A DNA stretch of 64,000 nucleotides from Geobacillus sp. 46C-IIa (GTDB lineage: Bacteria > Bacillota > Bacilli > Bacillales > Anoxybacillaceae), in the NCBI RefSeq assembly GCF_014679505.1, contig NZ_CP061474.1, forward strand, positions 186,001 through 250,000, in the 5' to 3' direction. Made by a program: the position numbers and the translations under genes. The notes under the pieces are model-generated. The model saw nothing but the letters and a program-made list of their open reading frames with translations. It ran no database searches and was not told where the DNA came from. Below, in pieces: positions 42,523-50,630 of the stretch (position 1 is its first letter; every line of letters begins with the position of its first letter).

Positions 42523-42783
42523 ATGGCTTTGGCTGTGCGCAAACAATTGCTTTACGAATTGATCGACCGGTTGGATGAAACGGATCATCAAACAGCGTAC
42601 GATTTTTTAATGTACTTGCTTGATCGGTCCAGAAAGGAACGAATCGTATGGGAGCGGATTGACGAAACAGATGAAGAAGAAGCGTTGACGGAAGAAGAGC
42701 GCCAGCAGCTGCAAAGCGATGAAGGATATATCACCGGGGGAGAAGCCAAGCGTGAATTCGGGCTACAAGTTGATTTACCGTAG
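42523..42783 (+). CDS. antitoxin of a type II module
   Basis: 86 residues: 'VRKQLLYELIDRLDETDHQTAYDFLMYLLDRS', an acidic middle 'ETDEEEALTEEERQQLQSDE' and the tail 'EAKREFGLQVDLP'. The amphipathic N-terminal helix and acidic toxin-embracing tail fit an antitoxin of a RelE/ParE pair. Start ATG with AAAGGAGGG. It overlaps the toxin gene by 32 bases. Confidence 0.75.
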   Translation: MALAVRKQLLYELIDRLDETDHQTAYDFLMYLLDRSRKERIVWERIDETDEEEALTEEERQQLQSDEGYITGGEAKREFGLQVDLP

Positions 42784-43012
42784 GGCCGCAGTCAAATTCA
42801 TCGCTAGGCAAGAAAAAGAGGTTCAAGAACGGTTGGCCTCTGGGTTGCAAGGTCTGCTTGCGATCCCACCGCAGGGGGATATTAAAAAGTTTAAGGGGCA
42901 GGATGGATTATATCGGCTGCGAATCGGAACATATCGTGTGTTGTTTCGCATCGATCATGAAGAACGAATCATCTATATTGAGGCGATCGGCAACCGCGGC
43001 GATGTGTATTGA
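42752..43012 (+). CDS. RelE/ParE family toxin
   Basis: 86 residues from GTG 42752 (GGGGGAG about eight bases upstream): 'GYKLIYRRAAVKFIARQEKEVQERL', 'GDIKKFKGQDGLYRLRIGTYRVLFRIDHEERIIYIEAIGNRG' region. The central 'YRLRIGTYRVLF' strand is the RelE signature. It would cleave ribosome-bound mRNA when free. The longer frame from 42719 lies within the antitoxin and lacks a site. Confidence 0.85.
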   Translation: MNSGYKLIYRRAAVKFIARQEKEVQERLASGLQGLLAIPPQGDIKKFKGQDGLYRLRIGTYRVLFRIDHEERIIYIEAIGNRGDVY

Positions 43013-43158
43013 GATTTCTTTGAATTTTTTTATTTTTTCTAAGGCGATCTCATCTGGTCGTCTTTTTTCTTTGTTATGGTACATCAATAACGCGTTAATC
43101 GGCTGTCATTTACTTGCCAAAACGGGCATGCTATACTCACAGAGGAAGGTGGGGAAGC

Positions 43159-44022
43159 ATGCGGAAGCGAAGAGAGAAGACCATGACTCCGGCGGTGGAG
43201 GCGGCTTTGGAGTACGTGTATGTGCTTGTTGGTGCGGCGATTGTCGCCGTCGCGTTTAATGTGTTTTTGCTGCCGAATCGGATCGCCTCTGGCGGAGTGA
43301 GCGGCATCAGCACGATTATGCACGCATTGGTTGGCATTGAGCCAGCTTACGTCCAATGGGCGCTCAACATTCCGCTCTTTATCGCTGGCGTTGTGCTTTT
43401 GGGCCGGCAGTTTGGCATCAAGACGTTTGTCGGAACGGTGTTTTTGCCGCTTGTCGTCTATTTGACAAAAGGGATGGAGCCGGCGACGGCGAATCCGCTT
43501 CTTGGCGCGTTGTTTGGCGGCATCGGCGTCGGGCTTGGCCTTGGTATTGTGTTTCGCGGCCGCGCCTCGACGGGCGGCACGGATTTGGCGGCGCAAATCA
43601 TCCATAAATATACCGGGCTGTCGCTTGGGATGTGCGTCATTTTAATTGATGGCTTGATCGTGTTAACCGCGGCGTTCGTGTTTGATATTGAACGGGCGCT
43701 TTATGCCTTGATCGCCTTGTATGTGACAAGCAAAACGATCGACCTCGTCCAAGTCGGGCTTGGGTATTCGAAAATCGCTCTCATCATTACAAAGGAAGAA
43801 GAAAAAGTACGCCGCGCCATTTTGCATGAAATCGACCGTGGGGTGACGCGGCTGCCCGCGTATGGCGGCTATACGGAACATGAACGGCCGGTGCTGATGT
43901 GCGTCGTCGCTCAATCGGAGTTCACAAAATTGAAACAAATTGTGCGAGCTATTGATCCGACGGCGTTTGTCGTCGTGGCCAACGCCGCTGAAGTGCTTGG
44001 AGAGGGATTTCAACGTACGTAA
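43159..44022 (+). CDS. YitT family membrane protein (YvjA)
   Basis: 287 residues with five or six membrane helices ('VYVLVGAAIVAVAFNVFLLP', 'GGIGVGLGLGIVFRGRASTGGTD') and a C-terminal DUF2179 domain ('KIALIITKEEEKVRRAIL'). Function unknown; anion transport is suspected for relatives. The ATG at 43159 has GAAGGTGGGG ahead; the longer frame from 43114 is not supported. In Bacillus yvjA lies in the same position between prfB and cccB. Confidence 0.85.
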   Translation: MRKRREKTMTPAVEAALEYVYVLVGAAIVAVAFNVFLLPNRIASGGVSGISTIMHALVGIEPAYVQWALNIPLFIAGVVLLGRQFGIKTFVGTVFLPLVVYLTKGMEPATANPLLGALFGGIGVGLGLGIVFRGRASTGGTDLAAQIIHKYTGLSLGMCVILIDGLIVLTAAFVFDIERALYALIALYVTSKTIDLVQVGLGYSKIALIITKEEEKVRRAILHEIDRGVTRLPAYGGYTEHERPVLMCVVAQSEFTKLKQIVRAIDPTAFVVVANAAEVLGEGFQRT

Positions 44023-44084
44023 AACGGAAAAAAATCGGTTATAATAAATAAGGGTTGAATTTTTGTTTCTAGGGGGAGTTCACC

Positions 44085-44423
44085 ATGAAGTGGAAGTTAG
44101 CTGCTCTATTTCTCGGCGCTTCGCTGGCGCTTGCAGCATGTGGCGGCGGTGATGATAACGCCGGGGAGCAAAACGGCGGCAATAACAACGGCGGAGGGGA
44201 TACCGTTGCTGCTGCTGAACAAATTTATCAGCAAAACTGTGCATCATGCCACGGCCAAGACCTTTCGGGAGGGGTCGGTCCGAACTTACAAAAAGTAGGA
44301 AGCAAATATTCGGCAGATGAAATTAAAGATATCATCGTCAACGGCCGCGGCGCTATGCCTGCAGGGATCATCCAAGGCGAAGACGCCGACAAAGTGGCAG
44401 AATGGCTCGCCGCGAAAAAATAA
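44085..44423 (+). CDS. cccB: cytochrome c-551 lipoprotein
   Basis: 112 residues. A lipobox signal peptide ('[13 protein letters not shown]', Cys19) anchors it outside the membrane; a Gly/Asn-rich linker leads to the haem site '[12 protein letters not shown]' with axial Met in 'GRGAMPAGI'. It carries electrons to terminal oxidases. Ribosome site AGGGGGAG; a TATAAT at 44040-44045 is the probable -10. Confidence 0.93.
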   Translation: MKWKLAALFLGASLALAACGGGDDNAGEQNGGNNNGGGDTVAAAEQIYQQNCASCHGQDLSGGVGPNLQKVGSKYSADEIKDIIVNGRGAMPAGIIQGEDADKVAEWLAAKK

Positions 44424-44437
44424 GGCATGAATCAAGC

Positions 44438-44478
44438 ACCGTCCAGTTTCCTTTCAGGAGCTGGGCGGTCTTTTTTGT
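44438..44478 (+). terminator. terminator behind cccB
   Basis: CACCGTCCAG and CTGGGCGGT pair with one G-U, enclose TTTCCTTTCAGGAG, and are followed by TTTTTT. Confidence 0.75.
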
Positions 44479-44811
44479 CGATGTGACAGACGGGCTTACG
44501 TTCCCTCCTCCCCTAACGGACGCTTCTTCCTATAAGGCCGGGATCAACTGGAGGCTGCACACAAGGAAAAGCCGATATAACGAGATGTCAATATGGCCCG
44601 AGAATAGGATGGCTCATTGCCTCACCCACTTTTGGTGGCGCAGTTGTCGATGACGCCGACAAGGCCGCTGGGGAAAGGGCTGCAGCGGTTACGGTGTGCA
44701 GCGCGGTCGGGAAGTTGCCCCTTCCTTCCACATGTGTGTAGAACTTTTCTCCTAGTTTTGCTATTGTCTCCTATTTGAAATATAAATGTAAAATTCGACA
44801 GCAAAAAATCG
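44479..44811. other. gene-free spacer
   Basis: No credible gene on either strand. It contains GCCGATAT at 44571-44578 like a SigD -10, but without a -35 or a gene behind it. Nothing else recognised. Confidence 0.4.
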
Positions 44812-44820
44812 TGCTATAAT
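44812..44820 (+). promoter_or_regulatory. extended -10 of ftsEX
   Basis: TGCTATAAT is a consensus extended -10 with an ATTCGA-like -35 sixteen bases upstream. Confidence 0.6.
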
Positions 44821-44900
44821 AAACCTTGCGGAATTTTGCATGATTGATTCGAAACAGCTCGAGAAATGACAGCAAGCGAGTCGAAAAATAGGTGATTATG

Positions 44901-45587
44901 ATGATTGAAATGCAGGATGTGTACAAGACATACCCGAACGGAGTCGTGGCGCTAAACGGCGTCAACGTCCGCATCAAGCAGGGGGAATTTGTCTATGTCG
45001 TTGGGCCTAGCGGTGCGGGCAAATCGACATTTATTAAAATGATGTACCGTGAAGAAAAGCCGACGAGCGGTAAAATCATGGTCAATGGGGTGAATCTCGC
45101 CAAAATCAAAGAAAGCAAAGTCCCATTGCTGCGCCGCAACATCGGCGTTGTGTTCCAGGATTTTAAGTTGCTTCCGAAGCTCAACGTCTATGAAAATGTG
45201 GCCTTTGCCTTGGAAGTGATTGAAGAATCGCCGAAAGTGATCCGCAAAAAAGTGATGGAAGTACTCGATCTAGTCGGTCTCAAACATAAAGTCCGCTCTT
45301 ACCCGAACGAACTATCCGGCGGCGAACAGCAGCGTGTCTCGATCGCCCGCTCGATCGTCAACTCCCCGAAAATCGTGATTGCTGATGAACCAACAGGAAA
45401 TTTGGATCCCGAAACATCGTGGGACATTATGCAGTTGTTTGAGAAAATTAACGACCGGGGCACAACGATTGTGATGGCAACCCATAATAAAGAGATCGTC
45501 AATGCCACCCGTCGGCGCGTCATCGCGATCGAAAACGGGAAAATCATCCGTGACGAGGCGAAGGGGGAATACGGCTATGACGCTTAA
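44901..45587 (+). CDS. ftsE: cell-division ABC ATPase FtsE
   Basis: 228 residues: Walker A 'GPSGAGKSTF', Q-loop 'VVFQDFKLLP', signature 'LSGGEQQRVSIARSI', Walker B 'IVIADEPTGNLDP', H-loop 'MATHNK'. It powers FtsX to switch on a cell-wall hydrolase. Of the in-frame starts (GTG 44892, ATG 44898, ATG 44901) the last has the best spacing to AGGTG and gives 'MIEMQDVYKTYPNG'. It overlaps ftsX by 11 bases. Confidence 0.95.
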   Translation: MIEMQDVYKTYPNGVVALNGVNVRIKQGEFVYVVGPSGAGKSTFIKMMYREEKPTSGKIMVNGVNLAKIKESKVPLLRRNIGVVFQDFKLLPKLNVYENVAFALEVIEESPKVIRKKVMEVLDLVGLKHKVRSYPNELSGGEQQRVSIARSIVNSPKIVIADEPTGNLDPETSWDIMQLFEKINDRGTTIVMATHNKEIVNATRRRVIAIENGKIIRDEAKGEYGYDA

Positions 45588-46470
45588 CACGTTCAAGCGC
45601 CACGTTCGGGAGAGCGTAAAAAGCCTCGGCCGCAACGGCTGGATGACGTTTGCATCCGCGAGCGCCGTCACGGTGACGCTATTGCTTGTCGGTGTCTTTT
45701 TTGTTGTCATGTTCAACATTAACTATTTTGCAAAAAAAGTGGAAAATGACGTCGAAATTCGCGTTCATATCGATTTGACCGCTGACAACAAAGAGAAGGA
45801 TGCGTTGCGCCAGCGAATTGAAGCCATTCCGAACGTAAAAGAAGTTCACTATTCGTCAAAAGATGAGGAACTGAAGCGGTTGATTGACAGCATGGGTGAG
45901 GAAGGCTCATCGTTCCGCCTGTTTGAGCAAGACAACCCGTTAAGCGATGTGTACGTCGTGAAGGCCGCTCAGCCGCAAGATACCGTCCGCATTGCGAAGC
46001 GGATTGAAACATTCCCGTCCGTTCATAAAGTCAATTATGGACAAGGGACGGTGGAAAAGCTATTTGATGCCCTTGGGGTCATGCGCAACGTCGGGTTGGT
46101 GCTTATCTTTGGGCTATTGTTTACAGCAATGTTTTTAATTTCTAATACTATTAAAATTACGATTTTTGCCCGTCGCCGCGAAATTGAGATTATGCGGCTC
46201 GTCGGGGCGACGAACGGGTTCATCCGCTGGCCGTTTTTCCTTGAAGGGCTATGGCTTGGGGTGCTTGGTTCGATCGTTCCGATCGTCGTGCTGGCGCTCG
46301 TCTATTACAATGTGTACCGTCTGTATGAACAGCAGTTTTCGCTGCAGCTTTTTGAACTTTTGCCGTTTTCCCCATTCATTTGGCAACTGAGCGCCTTGTT
46401 GTTGGCCATTGGTGCTGTGATCGGCGTTTGGGGAAGCGTCATGTCCGTGCGCAAGTTTTTGAAAGTATAA
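45577..46470 (+). CDS. ftsX: cell-division membrane protein FtsX
   Basis: 297 residues, four membrane helices (about 24-46, 170-192, 222-244, 266-290) and an extracellular domain between the first two ('NYFAKKVENDVEIRVHIDLT' onward). The motif 'FARRREIEIMRLVGATNGFIRWPF' is typical. The frame is open to 45502 inside ftsE, but ATG 45577 gives the family N-terminus 'MTLNTFKRHVRESVKSL'. Confidence 0.94.
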   Translation: MTLNTFKRHVRESVKSLGRNGWMTFASASAVTVTLLLVGVFFVVMFNINYFAKKVENDVEIRVHIDLTADNKEKDALRQRIEAIPNVKEVHYSSKDEELKRLIDSMGEEGSSFRLFEQDNPLSDVYVVKAAQPQDTVRIAKRIETFPSVHKVNYGQGTVEKLFDALGVMRNVGLVLIFGLLFTAMFLISNTIKITIFARRREIEIMRLVGATNGFIRWPFFLEGLWLGVLGSIVPIVVLALVYYNVYRLYEQQFSLQLFELLPFSPFIWQLSALLLAIGAVIGVWGSVMSVRKFLKV

Positions 46471-46501
46471 AAATCAGTTTGAGAGGGAGAGGGGAAAAGC
46501 G

Positions 46502-47800
46502 ATGAAGAAAAAGAAAAATATGCTGGCGCTCGCTGTCGCGGCAACGCTCGGGTTGAGCGTTCTTCCGCCGGCAGCGGACGCTGTCAGCAATCGCGATATC
46601 GAGCAAAAACGGAGCGAAATCGATGCGCTGCGCTCCAAACGGTCGGACGTCGAAGAGAAAATCAGCGAGGCGCAAAAAAACATTGAGACTCTCCAATCGC
46701 AGCAAAAACAAGTTGCCAATGACATTGAAAAGCTCAATATCGCCATTGACGAGACGAGCGGCAAAATTCGCAACGTCAGCGCGGACATCGATGAGACCGA
46801 ACAGGCGATTGACAAGCTGAAACAGGAAATCGCCGAGATTCAGGAGCGGATTGAAAAGCGGAATGAAATTTTAAAAGCGCGCCTGCGTTCGCTTCAAGAA
46901 AGCGGCGGGGCGATCAGCTACTTGGAGGTGCTGCTTGGCGCCCAAAGCTTCAGCGACTTCATCGACCGCATGAGCGCGGTGACGACGATCATGGAAGCTG
47001 ACCAGCAAATCATCCGTGAGCAAGAAGCGGATAAAGCGCTCAAAGAGAAAAAAGAAACCGAACTGACGGAAAAGCGGAACAAACTGCAAGCGGACCTACA
47101 GGAGCTGAAACAGCTGCAAGCCCAACTCGCCGCCCAGCTTGAACAGAAAAACCGCTTAATGTCGGATTTGAAGCAAAAAGAGGAAGAAGAGCATGAGCAT
47201 AAAATGGCGCTTGAAGAGGAAAAAGAGCTGATCGCCAAACAAGAAGCAGCCGTGAAGCAGCAGCTCGCTGAACTGGAGCGGCAAAAACGGGCTGAGGAAG
47301 AAGCAGCGAAACAGCGTGGACGTACATATTCACCGCCGACTTCGAAAAGCGGTGGGGAAGCGCCATCCGGCGGCAGCACACCGCCGGTATCCAGCGGAGC
47401 GTTCACCCGTCCGGCCAACGGACCGATCACGTCCGGTTTCGGCTACCGGTTTGGCGGTTCGGATTTTCACCCGGGAGTTGACATCGGCAAGCGGGCTCCG
47501 GTCGTCCCGGTTGTGGCAGCTGCCGATGGGGTCGTGTTCCGTTCCTACTATTCTAGCAGCTACGGCAACGTCATTTTCATCAGTCACGTCATTAACGGCC
47601 AAGTGTATACGACCGTTTACGCCCATCTCGAGGCGCGGTTGGCGGGAGAAGGACAGCGCGTCCGCAAAGGACAAGTGATTGGCTATATGGGCAACACCGG
47701 GCGTTCATTTGGCCCGCACCTTCACTTTGAATTGCATCGCGGCGGGTGGAATGAGGCGAAAACGAATGCGGTCAATCCACTTGACTATATTCCTTTCTAA
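46502..47800 (+). CDS. FtsEX-linked M23 (LytM) peptidase with PcsB-like coiled coil
   Basis: 432 residues: signal peptide with cleavage near 'ADAVSNR', a very long coiled coil (about 27-270) like the PcsB/CwlO domain that docks to FtsX, a Pro/Gly linker, and a LytM domain with 'GVDIGKRAPVVPVVAAADG' (zinc His in 'FHPGVD'), 'AHLEARLAGEGQRVRKGQ' and 'HLHFELH'. It probably cuts peptide cross-links when FtsEX fires. It follows ftsX by 31 bp. Its stop overlaps MITE copy B2. Confidence 0.88.
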   Translation: MKKKKNMLALAVAATLGLSVLPPAADAVSNRDIEQKRSEIDALRSKRSDVEEKISEAQKNIETLQSQQKQVANDIEKLNIAIDETSGKIRNVSADIDETEQAIDKLKQEIAEIQERIEKRNEILKARLRSLQESGGAISYLEVLLGAQSFSDFIDRMSAVTTIMEADQQIIREQEADKALKEKKETELTEKRNKLQADLQELKQLQAQLAAQLEQKNRLMSDLKQKEEEEHEHKMALEEEKELIAKQEAAVKQQLAELERQKRAEEEAAKQRGRTYSPPTSKSGGEAPSGGSTPPVSSGAFTRPANGPITSGFGYRFGGSDFHPGVDIGKRAPVVPVVAAADGVVFRSYYSSSYGNVIFISHVINGQVYTTVYAHLEARLAGEGQRVRKGQVIGYMGNTGRSFGPHLHFELHRGGWNEAKTNAVNPLDYIPF

Positions 47801-47935
47801 AAGGCCGGTGAAAAACGGCTGTCACGAGCAAATCAGCGGCATTTCGCCAAAAAAGAAGGCTGATTTCGCAAGGTTTTTCTAATTGAGAAACGGCTGGAAC
47901 TAGCAGTATTTTGTACTAAATCACCAGCCTCCTAA
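47797..47935. repeat. MITE family B, copy 2
   Basis: About 139 bp, from CTAAAAGGCCGGTGA at the stop codon of the preceding gene to TCACCAGCCTCCTAA. Interior blocks TTTTTCTAATTGAGAAAC and GGCTGGAACTAG parallel the copy at 16431-16570. Ends are degenerate (11 of 15), so this copy is older. Confidence 0.5.
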
Positions 47936-48054
47936 ATTCCGAACGATAGGTGGCATTGCGCAACTTGTCTGTCTTTTGGCAGGACAAGTTGCGCATTTTT
48001 TTTGGTTCATGGGACATCATCGGCAAGCAAATCCCCTGCCCATTCCACTTTGAG

Positions 48055-48206
48055 CTCATTTTTCGCAACCTTTGCATAATATACAAAAAACAACCCCGGA
48101 TATTCGCGTGAAAATAAAATTTTATACAAATGTTGTAAAATAACTAATTTTTATTCACCAAAATCAGGCTTATTTCGAATTTTTATTCATGGTGCGAAAA
48201 TGTGAG
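48055..48206. repeat. MITE family A, copy 2, uninterrupted
   Basis: 152 bp with ends CTCATTTTTCGCAACC and (complement) CTCACATTTTCGCACC. Flanks show TTTGAG on the left and TTTGAT on the right, a probable imperfect 6-bp target duplication. The interior is AT-rich and non-coding and matches the copy at 4081-5573. Confidence 0.75.
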
Positions 48207-48278
48207 TTTGATTCTATTTTGGCGGTGACGAATGTGGGAAATCCTCCTCAACCCGCTGGGAATGAAAAAAGAAAAAGA

Positions 48279-48341
48279 TTGTGGCCATCGCTTGCCTGTG
48301 ATACGATTAATGTAAACTTTTATTTATTCTTGGTTTACAAA
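48279..48341 (+). promoter_or_regulatory. BirA (biotin repressor) operator with promoter
   Basis: TGTAAAC (48311-48317), 15 bases, GTTTACA (48333-48339) is a perfect dyad of the BirA-box type. TTGTGG (48279-48284) and TACGAT (48302-48307), 17 apart, make a plausible promoter whose start would fall in the operator, so biotinoyl-AMP-bound BirA would block it. Confidence 0.8.
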
Positions 48342-48412
48342 TAGTAGTGAAAGGGGGAAATATGCGATTTACGAGATGAGAAGATAAAGGTGAAGGACCG
48401 AAGCTTGGGGGG

Positions 48413-48440
48413 AACCAACTAGCGCCCCAGGTTGGTTTTG
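48413..48440 (+). terminator. leader hairpin upstream of bioH
   Basis: AACCAAC and GTTGGTT form a 7-bp stem with an 11-base loop, followed by TTG. It may end or attenuate the BirA-controlled transcript; weak T-run. Confidence 0.35.
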
Positions 48441-48633
48441 TACATGACAGCGCAAAGCGTATGGGGCATGATCGAGAAACAAGCGACCGCTTGATTTAAT
48501 CTAGTTTCACATCTACACGCCGTCCGTTGGGGAAGGCGCTTTCTGTCTTCTCCTGAATGATGCTTGTTGATGAAGCAGCAGCTTGACGGGTCGCTTGAAC
48601 CAATGGCTGTGCCGGAAGATTAGGGGGGATCCG

Positions 48634-49326
48634 ATGAATATCGTCTGCATTCCGGGATGGGGAATGAAAGCGGGGGTTTTTGCCCCGCTGCTCGATTCGT
48701 TATCACTAAGCGGAAACGTGACAGCCGTCGAATGGAAGGGAATTGAAACGATCCATTGCTTTCGAAAACGAGCGGAACAGGCGCTTCAGGAACGTGCAGC
48801 AGTCATCGGCTGGTCGCTCGGTTCGCTTGTGGCGCTGGAGTTGGCCCATGCTTACCCCGAGCGGGTCTCCCGCCTTATTTTGATCGGCGGCACGAGTCGT
48901 TTTGTTGCTGAAGACGGTTATGAAGCCGGATGGCATCCGCGGATCGTCAAGAGGATGAAAACACAGCTGCAAGCACGGTCGGCTGACACGATCGCTGCGT
49001 TTCTTGCTTCATTATGGTCCAAAAGCGAAGAGGGCGATATTTCCGCATTTTTTTACTGCGATCGGGTTGATGAACTGCTGATCGGGCTTGATTATTTGGT
49101 CGAGGCCGATGCACGTCCGTTTTTGCCGGATATCTCCGCCCCAATGCTGGTCGTCCACGGCGAGCAAGATGTAATTTGTCCACCCGCTGCAGCGCGCTAT
49201 ATCGCTGAGCGTGCTCCCAACGCCACCATGGCGTTGTTGCCTGATACAGGGCACGTTCCATTTTGGACCCAAACCGAGACATGTGTTCATCTTATTCAAA
49301 CATGGGTTGGTGAGACCGATGATTGA
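48634..49326 (+). CDS. bioH: BioH-like alpha/beta hydrolase
   Basis: 230 residues: 'IPGWGMKAGVFAPLL' oxyanion region, nucleophile elbow 'VIGWSLGSLVAL' (Ser near residue 69), late acid in 'VVHGEQDVICPP' and His in 'LPDTGHVPFW'. Next to bioC and behind a BirA box it most likely hydrolyses pimeloyl-ACP methyl ester. GGGGGG serves the ATG. The longer frame from 48583 is a read-in. It overlaps bioC by eight bases. Confidence 0.85.
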   Translation: MNIVCIPGWGMKAGVFAPLLDSLSLSGNVTAVEWKGIETIHCFRKRAEQALQERAAVIGWSLGSLVALELAHAYPERVSRLILIGGTSRFVAEDGYEAGWHPRIVKRMKTQLQARSADTIAAFLASLWSKSEEGDISAFFYCDRVDELLIGLDYLVEADARPFLPDISAPMLVVHGEQDVICPPAAARYIAERAPNATMALLPDTGHVPFWTQTETCVHLIQTWVGETDD

Positions 49327-50110
49327 CAAGCAGCTCATGCGAAAGCGGTTTAGCGAGCGTGCGAAAACGTATGACCAGTTTGCTAATGTCCAAAAAATAA
49401 TGGCCGATCTATTGGCTGACTGCATTGGCATACGTCCCCACAACATTTTAGAAGTTGGCTGCGGCACGGGCTACCTCACTGAAAAACTGTGCCGTATGTT
49501 CCCGCACGCGCGCATGACCGCAGTCGACATTGCGCCAGGCATGATCGCCGTTGCGCAGGAACGGGTTTGCGGCGAAGATGTGACATGGATATGTGCGGAT
49601 ATCGAGGATATGACATGGAATGAGCCGTATGATTTAATCATTTCCAATGCAACGTTTCAATGGCTGAATGACGCCGTCAACACAATCGCCCGCCTCCACC
49701 GGGCGTTAAGTGAGGGAGGGTGTCTTGTGTTTTCCACTTTCGGCGCCCGTACGTTCCACGAATTGCATACTTCCTTTTCGTTGGCGCTGAAAGCTGAGAA
49801 CATCCATGAACCGTTTCGCATCGGCCCTGCTTTTCCGACCCTAGCGGAATGGATCGCCCGCTGCCAGCAAGCTGCCCCTGCTGCCCAAATTGATGGGTTT
49901 GAATGGATGGAAACGGAGCGATTTCCATCTGTCCGTGATTTTTTTCTATCGCTGCGCCATATCGGTGCTACGAATAGCATGGTTGGCCGCTATTGCCAAC
50001 GTCCGTCTGTATTCAAAGCCATGATGCGCGAATACGAACAGCGCTTTTTGGTGCACGGGGAGATCACGGCTACTTACCATTGCCTATTGATTCGCATGAC
50101 CCGCTGTTAA
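49319..50110 (+). CDS. bioC: malonyl-ACP O-methyltransferase BioC
   Basis: 263 residues: 'MIDKQLMRKRFSERAKTYDQ' start, SAM motif I 'ILEVGCGTGYLTEKL', 'MTAVDIAPGMIAVAQ', 'LIISNATFQWLND' and 'GGCLVFSTFG'. It caps malonyl-ACP so fatty-acid synthesis can build the pimeloyl chain. The frame extends upstream into bioH but the true start is ATG 49319. No bioB, bioD, bioA or bioF is in the window. Confidence 0.93.
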   Translation: MIDKQLMRKRFSERAKTYDQFANVQKIMADLLADCIGIRPHNILEVGCGTGYLTEKLCRMFPHARMTAVDIAPGMIAVAQERVCGEDVTWICADIEDMTWNEPYDLIISNATFQWLNDAVNTIARLHRALSEGGCLVFSTFGARTFHELHTSFSLALKAENIHEPFRIGPAFPTLAEWIARCQQAAPAAQIDGFEWMETERFPSVRDFFLSLRHIGATNSMVGRYCQRPSVFKAMMREYEQRFLVHGEITATYHCLLIRMTRC

Positions 50111-50188
50111 GGCGGGTATTTTTTATGGTTTAGGGCGTTGCTCGGCCAATCACCAAGAGAATGGCTTTGCCGCATAACATTCTCCCAC

Positions 50189-50220
50189 TTGACTCTGTAC
50201 CTTAGTCCATCGTTTATAAT
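50189..50220 (+). promoter_or_regulatory. MerR-type promoter of the mer operon
   Basis: TTGACT (50189-50194) and TATAAT (50215-50220) are separated by 20 bases, the overlong spacer that MerR untwists, with a GACT...AGTC dyad in between. Confidence 0.75.
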
Positions 50221-50268
50221 GTTGAGCAAAGACGGTCCCCCACCCCGTCATCGAAAGGATGGAGAAAG

Positions 50269-50559
50269 ATGGAGATGGCCAAAAAAACGTTTTGGGCCGT
50301 GCTGGCACTGCTCAGCTGCCCGTGCCATCTGGTGGTGATTCTGCCGCTGTTGGCCGGAACAGCGACCGGCGCCTATTTGATCCAATACCAGCGCCTTGCC
50401 ATCGGCTTTTTTGCGGTTTTGTTTTTTGTTTCGCTGATGATAGTTGGAAAGCGAAAGCCGACGCGGTCGGACAAAACGGATGGCTGTTCCTCGGGGAAAA
50501 CGGAAGACGGTCATGGAGCGTGCTGCGTTCCTTTCCGAATAAATCACGAGGACGAATGA
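50269..50559 (+). CDS. MerE/MerF-like mercury transport protein
   Basis: 96 residues, two membrane helices, with 'LALLSCPCHLVVILPLLAGTATGAYL' region; the 'CPCHL' pair in the first helix is typical of MerE-type mercuric ion transporters. Two further Cys pairs ('DGCSSGK', 'GACCVPF') occur in the tail. It would pass Hg(II) to MerA. Site AAAGGATGGAG; ATG 50269 or 50275. Confidence 0.75.
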   Translation: MEMAKKTFWAVLALLSCPCHLVVILPLLAGTATGAYLIQYQRLAIGFFAVLFFVSLMIVGKRKPTRSDKTDGCSSGKTEDGHGACCVPFRINHEDE

Positions 50560-50630
50560 TATGGATTTTCGCGATCGATAGTTCGTACAAAATAGGCAAG
50601 ACATTTTGCGGATAAGGAGTGTTTTTCATC

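Larger units (their letters stand above)
48207..48633. other. leader region of the bio genes
   Basis: About 430 bases. After the BirA-controlled promoter come a five-codon frame starting ATG 48362, the hairpin at 48413-48440, and a short frame ending TAG 48621-48623 with 'MKQQLDGSLEPMAVPED', which may be the tail of a deleted gene. No complete gene is present between the promoter and bioH. Confidence 0.4.

Noticed and set aside
44571..44578. SigD-like -10 (GCCGATAT) in the cccB-ftsE spacer
   Set aside because: No TAAA 14-16 bases upstream and no flagellar gene or ribosome site behind it; the -10 match alone is likely chance.
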